Program-made: the position numbers and the translations under genes | The notes under the pieces: generated by a model | Database searches by the model: none | What the model was told of the DNA's origin: nothing | What the model saw: only the letters and a program-made list of their open reading frames with translations | Virus record (IMG/VR): IMGVR_UViG_3300036832_001149 | Span: 1-64,000 of that record | Direction: 5' to 3' (one strand) | Length of the DNA: 64,000 nucleotides | DNA from: a virus | Part shown: piece by piece, positions 47,240-55,563 of the stretch | How positions within the stretch are numbered: the first letter of the stretch is position 1 | Layout of the letters: every line of letters starts with the position of its first letter

Positions 47240-50200
47240 ATGAGCACGATGGCCAAGCGCAAGCCGGTCCGGCTGGACCACCACCACTTCGGCGAGTCGC
47301 CGGACGACCCCACCTTCAACATCGACGCCGCCCGCCAGTCCCACGCCGATGTGATGCGGCGCTGGGACGACCCGGTCGAGGGGGACGACTTCAAGGCGCT
47401 GATGCTGCACACCATCCAGAACGCCACCGCCGTGCAGATCGAGAAGCACCGGGCCGACATCCAGGCGTTCCTGGACGCCTTCGGGGCCACCCAGAAGGAG
47501 ACGGTGGGCAAGGCCATCGTCAAGGCGTATGTGGCCAACTCGGTCAGCGCCGCCCGGGAGTTCGGCATCAAGGACGCCGGACAGCAGTTCGGCAAGGACT
47601 CCGCCTGGGATGAGAGCAAGTGGACGCGCAACCACGGCCAGTTCAGCAGTTACCGGGGCGGCCGGGTGGGTCAGAAGCTGTCCGACCGACGCTTCGAACC
47701 GGCCGCCACCGGGGCTGATCTCGGCTACGGCAGTCAGGGGCGCAGCTACGACGAGCACCTGCGCCAGCAGGCCCTGTTGGCCCAGGCCGCCCGCATCGGG
47801 GCGGCGGCCGGGAGCCGGGAACAGGAGGTGCTGTACCGGATCAAGGACAAGAAGGGCAACGTCCGCGACGTGGTCCCGGGCAAGGGCCAGGTGCCCAAGC
47901 TCAAGCGCGGCGAGCGGCTGCTCGGCCCCCGGGGCACCGGCATCAAGGGCGACGACCTGACGATGAACGACGTCGGCTTCAACCTGATCCAGGCGCTGGG
48001 CGTCCCGGCCGAGAAGGCCCGGCGGTCGGTCGATGCCGCCGGTCGCACGGTGGGTGCGGGCAGCGACTTCGCCACCGAGTGGAACAACCACGCCAACGCC
48101 AATTACGGCACCGAGAAGGGCGCGGCCTACCACAACATCAAGGCCGGGGCCGATGCGCTGCAGGCCATCGCGGGCGGCAACCCCAAGGCCCAGGTGGCCA
48201 TCACCGTCGGCAAGTGGGTCGGCACCCACGGCCCGGAGGCGGAGAAGGTGCTCGGCCCGCACGCCCGCAAGACGGCCTACAAGTACCGGGGGGTCGAGCG
48301 GGCCGCCCGGGACCTGCCGATCCGGCAGGGCGGCATGACCGACCGGGACTACCACGACCGGCTGGTGGCCAAGATCGCGGGCAACATCCCCTCGGCCGGG
48401 GTGCACGCGCTCAACCTGGCCTCGGGCCACACCGCGCCCAGCCACGGCTACCTGATCAACGACAAGGGCAAGGTCATCACCGAGGCGCACGGCTACGGGG
48501 ACGACCACTACCTGCCGTTCAAGCTCTCCGTGCTGAACCGGATGCGGGGCGGCTCCTACATCCGCACCCGCTCGACCGGGGGTCCCACCACCGAGGACAT
48601 CTACGCCACCGCGATCAGCGGGGGCACCGGGTTCACCGTGGCCAGCCGCCAGGGCACCTACGAGGTGGCCTTCGACTCCGACTTCACCCACCACAAGCGC
48701 TTCGGCGACATCGCGCTGGGGATGAGCAAGCGCTACGGCAAGATCCTGGACGCGGTGTCCAGCGGCAAGGTGGTGGCCAAGGGCGAGGTGACCGACAAGC
48801 AGTACCAGGACTGGGTCGTCAAGGGGATGGAGCAGTTCGAGCACGACCCCAACCAGTTCCAATTGGCCCACGACTACGCCAAGGGGCTGGCCGAGCAGCA
48901 GGAGAGCAAGCACGGCCGCCCGCTGTCCCTCGACGGCGAGGGCTACGAATACGCGCTGAAGGCGTTGCACAGCCAGTACCCGTACTACATCGCCAGCACG
49001 GCCTACACCCGGCCCAACGACCAGCGGTTCTGGGACATCAGCGGCGAGGACGGGCACATCGCCCGGATCGGCAGCAGCCACGAGCGGGACACCGGCTACG
49101 TCAAGGCCCGGCACATCAAGTCGGCCGACGCCCTGGTCGGTTACTACGACCCGAGCATCGCCGGGGAGTCCAAGGGCCCCACCGGCCAGCCCACCGGCTC
49201 GGGCAAGGTGAGCGGCGACCTGGCCCACTACGCCAACTGGCGGCACAACCCCTACAACGCCGACAGCCCGGCAGCCCGCAAGGCCCAGGGCGAGGCGGAC
49301 CGGCGGTCCCGGGAGCAGGCCGAGGCCCAGGCCCGACACGCGGCCGAGAACCGGGCCCAGCACGGTGCGACCGGCGGGGTCGGGTCCAACACCGTCCAGC
49401 AGGGCAGCCAACTGCGCAACACCGGCCAGGGGGCGGGCCGGGTCAGCCTGGCGACCGGGCTGGACGCCCGGGGCCAGCGGCTGATGGACATGGTCAAGGC
49501 GGTGCACACGTACCGCACCCAGCACGGCCAGGGGGTCGGGGCCGAGATCGTGCAGTGGCACGCCAACCCCGACGCCTTCGCCCAGGACTACGCGGCCAAC
49601 CCGAACAAGGTCGAGGCCCAGGTGATGGAGCGGTACAACCGGCTGCCGGGCAACCCCACCTCCATCTCGCTGCGCCAGCACCCGGACGAGGAGGTGGACA
49701 CGAGGATGAACCAGGCCGACGACGAGTGGGCGATGAATGAACTGCGCAGCCACCTGCAGACGCCCGAGTCCCAGGACATCCGGGAGGCGCTGGCCGAGAC
49801 GGGCGGGGTGATGTACCACGAGGACCCGGACACGCATGTCGACGCCGACCCGGCGGCGCGGTGGGACGCCTATCACTTCGTGCTGCCCCGACAGGACCTG
49901 TTGAACCGGGCGTTCGAGGACGTCGAGGACCCGGGCGAGAAGGCGGGGCTGATCCACCGGGCCAACGAGATGATGGACAAGGAGCTTGAACTGGACCAGA
50001 TCGAGCAGAACAACGAGGTTCCCTACGAGGACAAGTGGAACCCGGAGGATGCCGACTACGAGGCCGAAGGAGAACCGAAGGAGGCGCACATCCCGGGAAT
50101 CAGCCATGAGCAGGCGCGGGCGCTGCAGGTCTCGGCCGTGGGCAGTGCCCTGACCCAGGTCGCCGACGCCCACCGCCTGGAAAAGCCCACCGGGGCGGGC

Positions 50201-50575
50201 ATCGAGGACCTGGACGACCGGCTGCGGTGGGAGAAGCAGCGGGCGGCCCTGAACAACCACATCGCGGCCTGGGAGGAGAACCCGATGGACGAGGATGACT
50301 ACCGGGATGCCGTGTTCGGCCTGGGGACGTTGCTGAAGGACCCGACCACGGCCGACCTGGGTGGCTATGAGGTGGACCTGCCGGGCGGGCGGGCCACCCT
50401 GAGCCAACTGCACCGGGGCCTGGCCCTGACGGCCGAGCAGAAGCGCCACGGCCTGGGCAAGCGGTACACGGTCGTCAAGCGCACCCCTCGGTACCGCAGC
50501 ACGGGCTGGAGTGCCCGGCCAGCCGTGCTCAAGGTGCGGGTGAAGCGGACCGGGGTGAAGGAAAGGACACGGTGA
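47240..50575 (+). CDS. Large unrecognised head-module protein (1111 aa)
   Basis: GAGGGCGGC precedes the ATG. The N-terminal 120 residues are helical (TAVQIEKHRADIQAFLDAFG); WTRNHGQFSSYRGG near 130 resembles the short 'h.r..GkFa' tags of head-associated phage proteins. The middle holds PAEKARRSVDAAGRTVGAGS and AAYKYRGVERAARDLP, then YPYYIASTAYTRPNDQRFWD and DTGYVKARHIKSADALVGYY; the C-terminal 250 residues are acidic, then basic. No catalytic motif is certain. Placed between portal and MuF, it is probably inside the head or injected; function unknown. Confidence 0.6.
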   Translation: MSTMAKRKPVRLDHHHFGESPDDPTFNIDAARQSHADVMRRWDDPVEGDDFKALMLHTIQNATAVQIEKHRADIQAFLDAFGATQKETVGKAIVKAYVANSVSAAREFGIKDAGQQFGKDSAWDESKWTRNHGQFSSYRGGRVGQKLSDRRFEPAATGADLGYGSQGRSYDEHLRQQALLAQAARIGAAAGSREQEVLYRIKDKKGNVRDVVPGKGQVPKLKRGERLLGPRGTGIKGDDLTMNDVGFNLIQALGVPAEKARRSVDAAGRTVGAGSDFATEWNNHANANYGTEKGAAYHNIKAGADALQAIAGGNPKAQVAITVGKWVGTHGPEAEKVLGPHARKTAYKYRGVERAARDLPIRQGGMTDRDYHDRLVAKIAGNIPSAGVHALNLASGHTAPSHGYLINDKGKVITEAHGYGDDHYLPFKLSVLNRMRGGSYIRTRSTGGPTTEDIYATAISGGTGFTVASRQGTYEVAFDSDFTHHKRFGDIALGMSKRYGKILDAVSSGKVVAKGEVTDKQYQDWVVKGMEQFEHDPNQFQLAHDYAKGLAEQQESKHGRPLSLDGEGYEYALKALHSQYPYYIASTAYTRPNDQRFWDISGEDGHIARIGSSHERDTGYVKARHIKSADALVGYYDPSIAGESKGPTGQPTGSGKVSGDLAHYANWRHNPYNADSPAARKAQGEADRRSREQAEAQARHAAENRAQHGATGGVGSNTVQQGSQLRNTGQGAGRVSLATGLDARGQRLMDMVKAVHTYRTQHGQGVGAEIVQWHANPDAFAQDYAANPNKVEAQVMERYNRLPGNPTSISLRQHPDEEVDTRMNQADDEWAMNELRSHLQTPESQDIREALAETGGVMYHEDPDTHVDADPAARWDAYHFVLPRQDLLNRAFEDVEDPGEKAGLIHRANEMMDKELELDQIEQNNEVPYEDKWNPEDADYEAEGEPKEAHIPGISHEQARALQVSAVGSALTQVADAHRLEKPTGAGIEDLDDRLRWEKQRAALNNHIAAWEENPMDEDDYRDAVFGLGTLLKDPTTADLGGYEVDLPGGRATLSQLHRGLALTAEQKRHGLGKRYTVVKRTPRYRSTGWSARPAVLKVRVKRTGVKERTR

Positions 50576-50595
50576 ACAAGGAAGGAAAATGGCAT

Positions 50596-50627
50596 AAAAA
50601 AAGAGCCGACCCACTATGGTCGACTCT
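50596..50627 (-). terminator. Terminator facing leftward inside the head operon
   Basis: AGAGTCGACC-ATAGTG-GGTCGGCTCT followed by TTTTTTT in leftward reading. Genes on both sides are rightward, so it would stop antisense transcription, or serve as an mRNA hairpin between genes. Confidence 0.75.
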
Positions 50628-50667
50628 GATGAAATCGGACATCCCCCTCCGTGGAAAGGAGTAGCTC

Positions 50668-52503
50668 ATGACCTCAGCGGTGTCGAGATCATCTTCTCTT
50701 GATCTGGATGAGGGCCTCGCGGGCTCGTCCCTCTTCCAGCCCTACGATCCGATGAATCTCTTCTCCCCTGATGTCCTGGCATCTCCTTCCACTACCCCCT
50801 CCGGGCAACGACCCTTTGTTTCCGGGCCTAGTTCAGTCGCTCGACACCACCACAACGAAGCGCTGATTGCATCAGCCCTTCTCCTTGGTGCTGTCTCGCT
50901 CCTTCACCACTCTAACAAACGAGATAAAGAAATATCACAGGTTTCTGTGATTCCTGGCATCCGGGGGTCACAAATTGGTAACAGTTCTGCACCACTGAGT
51001 TTCTACCTCAACTCGGCGGCGTGGTTACGCGGTGCGGTAATGGCCGATACCGCCACCCAGATGGCCTCGGTACTGCCCGGAATACTGCAGCCAGCCGCCC
51101 AGGCTGGCATCAAGTTGGGTATGGATGCTTTGTTCCGCCACACCCTTGGCGGTGGCCTTCCCGCTGCACAACGCAGAGAACTGGCCAACTCCACCAACCT
51201 GGTCTCCCGGACCTGGCTGCACCGCTATGCGGCCCAACTGGGGAAAGGAGTCGGAGAGGCATCCGCTGACGGGCTGTTGGTCTCGCTGTCCACGCTGCAG
51301 CGCAGTTCCCTGACCGAAGACCTGGCCTGGCGGGTACTGCATTCAGCGGCCGGACTACCACCGGGTCAGAGTGTCTCCGTGCTGCGGGTGGCCCAGAATC
51401 GGCTGAACACAGCGCTGAACACCCGTAAGCCCATCACTCCGCTAGATCTCGGTCAGGATGTCGGCCAACTGCTGCTGGCGCGCCGGGCGCGCCTGATCGC
51501 AGACAACGAGTCCGTCGTGGCCCGCAACTTCGGTACCCAGTTGCTGCTGATGAACGCGGTCAAGCAGGGCTACCTGCCCGCCGATGCCAAGAAGGTATGG
51601 GTCACCGCTGTGGATGAACGGGTCTGCCCGGTCTGCGCTCCGATGGACTCGGTGGCGGTGGGGATCGAGGAGTCCTTCACCGTCCGCCCGCATAGGGGAG
51701 TGCTGAGCCATGAGGTCCGGCTGTGGGTGCCACCGGCCCATCCGCTGTGCCGCTGCCGCATCGTCCCGGAACGGGCCATCGAACACGGCATCATCACCCG
51801 CACCGCGCGGTTCAGCCGCACGGATGGGAGGGCCCGGCTCACCAGCCGACTGGATGACCTGGTGGCCCGTCACACCACTCCGGGCTGGATGGACTCCGAG
51901 GTCGACAAGGGCTGGTCCCAGGCACTGCACCCGCGTTCCACCTCAGGCAAGTTCATCGTGGCCGGGGCTGTGGTCGGCGCGGTCGCCGCTCGTGAGCTTG
52001 CCGATCTGCGCCGTATCCAGTTGCAGACCAAGCAGGGCTACGCGGTGTCCTCCGGCTTCGTGCCGCGCAAGCGCTATCGCACCATTCGGGGCATCAGCGA
52101 CGCCCCGGCCGGAACGGTGATCACCCAGGCCAACCATCCCGAAGGCACCTACCTGGTGTCCTCCGCCGCGCTGCGCAACTACCGGTTCTCACCGGCCCGG
52201 CGGCCCGAGGGACACATGGAGCATCTGACCGAGGCGATGCGGCGACAGGGTTTCACCCAGCCGATCCAGATGCGGATCTACAGCGGCGATTCCCCGCGCG
52301 CCGCCGAGGTGTGGGACGGTCATCACCGCCTGTCGGTGGCTGACCAATTGGGCATCAAGGCGGTTCCGGCCACGGTGGTGCATGTCGATGAGCCGCCATT
52401 CCGGCCGACCAAGGTGTTGCACGTCTGGCGGATCACCCATCAACGTTGGCATGGGCGCACCCTGGCGCATGCAGCAGTGACCGGACAGACCAAGGAGGCT
52501 TGA
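50668..52503 (+). CDS. MuF-like head protein fused to a ParB-like domain
   Basis: 611 aa with GGAAAGGAGTAGCTC before the ATG. MuF region about 270-370: RLIADNESVVARNFGTQLLL, WVTAVDERVCPVCAPMDSV (Cys near 320) and PPAHPLCRCRIVPE (near 356). The C-terminus (about 480-590) is ParB/sulfiredoxin-like: EGTYLVSSAALRNYRF, MEHLTEAMRRQGFTQPIQMR and VWDGHHRLSVADQLGIKAVP. MuF proteins attach to the portal and can carry variable C-terminal effector domains that enter the host. The ParB-like part could be a nuclease, NTPase or ADP-ribosylation-type module; activity unknown. Confidence 0.8.
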   Translation: MTSAVSRSSSLDLDEGLAGSSLFQPYDPMNLFSPDVLASPSTTPSGQRPFVSGPSSVARHHHNEALIASALLLGAVSLLHHSNKRDKEISQVSVIPGIRGSQIGNSSAPLSFYLNSAAWLRGAVMADTATQMASVLPGILQPAAQAGIKLGMDALFRHTLGGGLPAAQRRELANSTNLVSRTWLHRYAAQLGKGVGEASADGLLVSLSTLQRSSLTEDLAWRVLHSAAGLPPGQSVSVLRVAQNRLNTALNTRKPITPLDLGQDVGQLLLARRARLIADNESVVARNFGTQLLLMNAVKQGYLPADAKKVWVTAVDERVCPVCAPMDSVAVGIEESFTVRPHRGVLSHEVRLWVPPAHPLCRCRIVPERAIEHGIITRTARFSRTDGRARLTSRLDDLVARHTTPGWMDSEVDKGWSQALHPRSTSGKFIVAGAVVGAVAARELADLRRIQLQTKQGYAVSSGFVPRKRYRTIRGISDAPAGTVITQANHPEGTYLVSSAALRNYRFSPARRPEGHMEHLTEAMRRQGFTQPIQMRIYSGDSPRAAEVWDGHHRLSVADQLGIKAVPATVVHVDEPPFRPTKVLHVWRITHQRWHGRTLAHAAVTGQTKEA

Positions 52504-52506
52504 TAC

Positions 52507-53907
52507 ATGGATGCCAGTGACGCGGTGGCCACCCTGCACCGGATCGATCCCGATTTCCGGGACATCTGCGCGGCGTTGTATCCCGGCCTGGAGCCGCGCG
52601 AGGTGGCCGATGCCGTCTACGGTGTTGCCACCAACGGCGGCGTAGCCAAGGGCGAACCGGACAGTGCTGACGTGCATGTGCCGACGACCAACTGGCGCAA
52701 CGGTCGTGGTCACACCAAGGGCCGGGGTCGACGCAAGATCGACACCGACGTGACCTCCACCCGGTTCGTAGCCAAGGCCGTCACCTCGACCATGCCCGGT
52801 CAGACCAACCACTCCGGCGCGGCCCGCAAGATCGGTCTGGCCACCACGGCGGTCGGCACCGGCATCAGCGCGGTGTCGCTGCCCAAGCACCTCAAGCACC
52901 TGCCCGCCGCGATGAAGAACGCCAAGACCGGCCCCAGTGTGGGCGAGGGCATCAAGAGTTCGGTCCGGGCGGTGCGACAGTTCTCCAAGCCCGAGGGCGA
53001 CTCGGCCCTCAAGGGCACGGCCGGGGCGGTGAAGGCCGGGCTGAACGTCGCCCGGGAGAACCCACGCATCAGTGCTGGGCTGCTGCTGGGGGCGACCGCC
53101 GTGCACACGGCCAACCTCGGTGGTGAGGCCATCGCCACCCACGTGCTGCACAGTGGCGGGACGAAGCCGCCCACGATCGACCAGCCCGACATCCACAAGT
53201 CGTGGGCCACGGCCCAGGCGATGTTGGTGCAGGCCAACCGAGCGGGCCTGATCACCAAGGCCGAGGCGCTGCGGCTGGGTCGGGCCGTCTACACCGACCT
53301 GGCCAAGACCGACGGCCACGAGATCATCTCCGGCAACCTGAAGCTGACCCAGTTGAAGGCCCCGCCGCCGGTGAAGGTCGACCAGCCCAAGCTGTCCCCG
53401 ACCCGCATCGGGCTGCCCAAGCCGGGCAAGTCCGGCGCGGGATCGTCCGGCAAGACCAGCAACAAGAGCGTGAAAAAGAGCGAGCCGTCCATCGAGATGT
53501 CCGGTGAGATCTCCAAGCTCAACGAGGACAAGCAGCAGTGCTTCGGCTGGTGCAGCGTGGTCAAGGTCGACGGCAAGGACGTCGTGGACAAGCAGAACGA
53601 CCTGATCGACATCGACGACCTGGAGACCTCGGCCTACGACTACATGCTCACCTCGCGCAAGGGCGGCGACATGCACCGGCGCGCCTCCGACGGCGGGGTG
53701 CACCACGTGGCCGACGTGATCGAGTCCTTCGTGCTGACCCCGGAGAAGATCTCCAAGATGGGCCTGCCTGACAATATGCAGCAGGGCTGGTGGATCGGCA
53801 TGCAGGTGCACGACGACGGGCTGTGGGACGACGTGAAATCGGGCCGCAAGCGGAGGTTCTCCGTGCACGGGACCGGGAAGAGATCCGAGGTGTTGGTCGA
53901 TGCGTGA
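52507..53907 (+). CDS. XkdF-like prohead protease with long N-terminal extension
   Basis: 466 aa. The C-terminal domain (about 345-460) has FGWCSVVKVDGKDVVDKQND, a DxxxDxxxx segment, GVHHVADVIESFVLTPEKIS and QGWWIGMQVHDDGLWDDVKS then KRRFSVHGTGKR, the pattern of XkdF/S78-type maturation proteases. The N-terminal 340 residues are Gly/Ala-rich with a hydrophobic stretch (ISAGLLLGATAVHTANLGGE) and a Lys/Ser/Pro linker, unusual for a protease. The 'EISLVD.PAN' segment that normally ends such proteins is absent here and appears at 63713. Confidence 0.75.
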   Translation: MDASDAVATLHRIDPDFRDICAALYPGLEPREVADAVYGVATNGGVAKGEPDSADVHVPTTNWRNGRGHTKGRGRRKIDTDVTSTRFVAKAVTSTMPGQTNHSGAARKIGLATTAVGTGISAVSLPKHLKHLPAAMKNAKTGPSVGEGIKSSVRAVRQFSKPEGDSALKGTAGAVKAGLNVARENPRISAGLLLGATAVHTANLGGEAIATHVLHSGGTKPPTIDQPDIHKSWATAQAMLVQANRAGLITKAEALRLGRAVYTDLAKTDGHEIISGNLKLTQLKAPPPVKVDQPKLSPTRIGLPKPGKSGAGSSGKTSNKSVKKSEPSIEMSGEISKLNEDKQQCFGWCSVVKVDGKDVVDKQNDLIDIDDLETSAYDYMLTSRKGGDMHRRASDGGVHHVADVIESFVLTPEKISKMGLPDNMQQGWWIGMQVHDDGLWDDVKSGRKRRFSVHGTGKRSEVLVDA

Positions 53908-54265
53908 TGCGTTCGGGGTGGAACGACCCGACCTGGACGGAGTAGCCAAGGCGGCCTACAAGGACAGCAACCAGACGCTGTCCGGTCCCGGGAAGGCGGC
54001 CGTCACCGGTGGGGCCGGTCTCACGGGGGCGGGCGGTGGACTGCTGCACGGTGGATACAAGACGGTCCAGCGGACCAAGTGGGCCGGTCAGCCCCAGGCC
54101 CATCTGGCCAACGGGGTCAAGCTGATGCCCAATCCCAGCCACCCGGACGTGGCCGCACTGCGGTTGGGCCGCCAGGCGGTACGCGGCGGGGCGGCCACCA
54201 CCGCCCTCGGCGTGGGTCTGGGTGCGGCCGGGCTGGCCCGGGGCTGGCAGCGCAAGAACCGGTAG
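53900..54265 (+). CDS. Small Gly-rich protein, possible ejection protein
   Basis: 121 aa, ATG overlapping the protease end by 8 nt. DAFGVERPDLDGVAKA at the start is echoed inside the protein at 61723 (DAFGVARDDLVAKA). Two Gly/Ala-rich hydrophobic helices (AAVTGGAGLTGAGGGLLHGG and GGAATTALGVGLGAAGLARG) suggest membrane insertion. Role inferred only. Confidence 0.55.
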   Translation: MRDAFGVERPDLDGVAKAAYKDSNQTLSGPGKAAVTGGAGLTGAGGGLLHGGYKTVQRTKWAGQPQAHLANGVKLMPNPSHPDVAALRLGRQAVRGGAATTALGVGLGAAGLARGWQRKNR

Positions 54266-54274
54266 GAGGCGGAT

Positions 54275-54364
54275 ATGACCGAGATTCAGGGCTGGTTCCT
54301 CGTGGTCGAGGTCGGCATCATCGCGTTGGCGGTGCTGCTCGGGGACCGCTGGCCGCGCCGATGA
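54275..54364 (+). CDS. Tiny single-pass membrane peptide
   Basis: 29 aa with GGTAGGAGGCGGAT before the ATG; the stop overlaps the next start (ATGA). MTEIQGWFLVVEVGIIALAV is one transmembrane helix ending LLGDRWPRR. Strong ribosome site and coupling support it. Function unknown. Confidence 0.5.
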   Translation: MTEIQGWFLVVEVGIIALAVLLGDRWPRR

Positions 54365-54807
54365 CCGACGTCTATCCCACCACCGCGCTGCTGCGCTCGC
54401 GCCGGGAACAGCCGCCGCCGGTCACCACCTACGGTGGGCCGGTCGAGGTGACGACCTTCACCACCACCTCGGTCATCGCGCTGCCCCAGCCGGTCAACCT
54501 GTCCCTGTACGCCGGGGATGACTTCTACCTCGACCTGGTGCTGACCAGCGCCGTGGACGCCTCCGCGCTCGACCTGTCCGGGTGCAGTTGCCAGGCCCAG
54601 ATCCGGGCCACCGCCGCCGACAGCACGGTGCTGGCCGCGTTCGTGACCTCCATCCTGGGCAACGTCGTCACCCTGCACCTGTCGCACACCGTCTCGGCCA
54701 CCCTGGTCCCGGGTGTGTGGGATGCCCAGTTGATCGCGGCCAACGGCGATATCGTCACCCTGGTCGCCGGATCGGTGACCGTGGCCCCGGAGGTGACCCG
54801 CCCATGA
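54361..54807 (+). CDS. Virion structural protein, paralogue of 58854-59201
   Basis: 148 aa. [56 protein letters not shown] and TLVAGSVTVAPEVTRP align with the gene at 58854. This is the BppU-like N-terminal domain pattern ('l..GDd..l.l.v') that attaches fibres to a baseplate or capsid. Confidence 0.65.
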   Translation: MTDVYPTTALLRSRREQPPPVTTYGGPVEVTTFTTTSVIALPQPVNLSLYAGDDFYLDLVLTSAVDASALDLSGCSCQAQIRATAADSTVLAAFVTSILGNVVTLHLSHTVSATLVPGVWDAQLIAANGDIVTLVAGSVTVAPEVTRP

Positions 54808-54980
54808 CCGAGCCCGGCGTCGACCAGCAGCAGTTCACCACCGCCACGCCCCAGTCCGTGCCGGTCGCGGTGGTCATAAAGCCCTCCGGACCGCCGCCGG
54901 TGATCACCTTCCCGACCGGGTCCGAGCCGCCGCTGGCCGGGATCGCCAACGGCACCCTGCTGGTCGAGTACACCCCGTGA
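54804..54980 (+). CDS. Small structural-type protein
   Basis: 58 aa, ATGA overlap. Thr/Pro-rich with GVDQQQFTTATPQSVPVAVV. Like the N-terminus of the fibre at 59198, it follows directly after a BppU-like gene, so it may be a truncated fibre remnant or a small adaptor. Confidence 0.5.
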   Translation: MTEPGVDQQQFTTATPQSVPVAVVIKPSGPPPVITFPTGSEPPLAGIANGTLLVEYTP

Positions 54981-54990
54981 AGGAGATGCC

Positions 54991-55536
54991 ATGAGCGCCA
55001 TAGTCCCCGGCGAGATATTGCTGAAGTACTCGACCACCTCCGGGTCGGCCGGGAACACCACCACCGGAGCGCCCACCACCTCGCTGGGCAAGTACATCTC
55101 CAGCACCCAGTGGGTCGGGGGTGGGTCCAACGACCTGTTCGACGACATCAGCGCGGCCGAGAACGCGGCCTCGACCGTCGACTACCGCTGTGTGTTCGTG
55201 CACAACACCAACGCCGCCAACGCCATGCAGAACACCGTCGCGTACCTCTCGGCCGAGGTCGCGGGCGGGGCCAGCATCGCCATCGGGGTCGATACCACCG
55301 CCGCGTCCGCGCTCGGCTCGGCCGCCGCCCAGGCGCTGTCCATCGCCAACGAGACGACCGCCCCGGTCGGGGTGACCTTCTCCTCGCCGACGAGCGCCGG
55401 GGCCGGTATCCCCCTCGGCTCGATCGCTGTCGGGCAGGTCCGGGCGTTCTGGGTCCGGCGCACGGCGGCCAACACCTCCGCGCTGTCCAACGACGGCGTC
55501 ACGATCGCCGTCCAGTGCGACACCGGCAGCCTCTGA
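54991..55536 (+). CDS. Virion structural protein
   Basis: 181 aa with GAAGGAGATGCC before the ATG. SNDLFDDISAAENAASTVDY then RCVFVHNTNAAN is a pattern I know from a widespread small phage structural family ('LFd.is..e...g...YR.vfv.N'). Beta-sandwich C-terminus with VGVTFSSPTSAGAGIPLGSI. Capsid decoration or fibre-associated protein is likely. Confidence 0.65.
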   Translation: MSAIVPGEILLKYSTTSGSAGNTTTGAPTTSLGKYISSTQWVGGGSNDLFDDISAAENAASTVDYRCVFVHNTNAANAMQNTVAYLSAEVAGGASIAIGVDTTAASALGSAAAQALSIANETTAPVGVTFSSPTSAGAGIPLGSIAVGQVRAFWVRRTAANTSALSNDGVTIAVQCDTGSL

Positions 55537-55563
55537 TCGACCCCACCCGAAAGGGGTGAGACA

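Noticed and set aside
45205-50614. Very long open frames on the minus strand (about 800 and 1250 codons) opposite the portal and the 1111-aa gene
   Set aside because: They mirror high-GC coding on the + strand, have Arg/Pro/Gly/Leu/Val-skewed composition without domains, and lack ribosome sites; the + strand genes have recognisable motifs.
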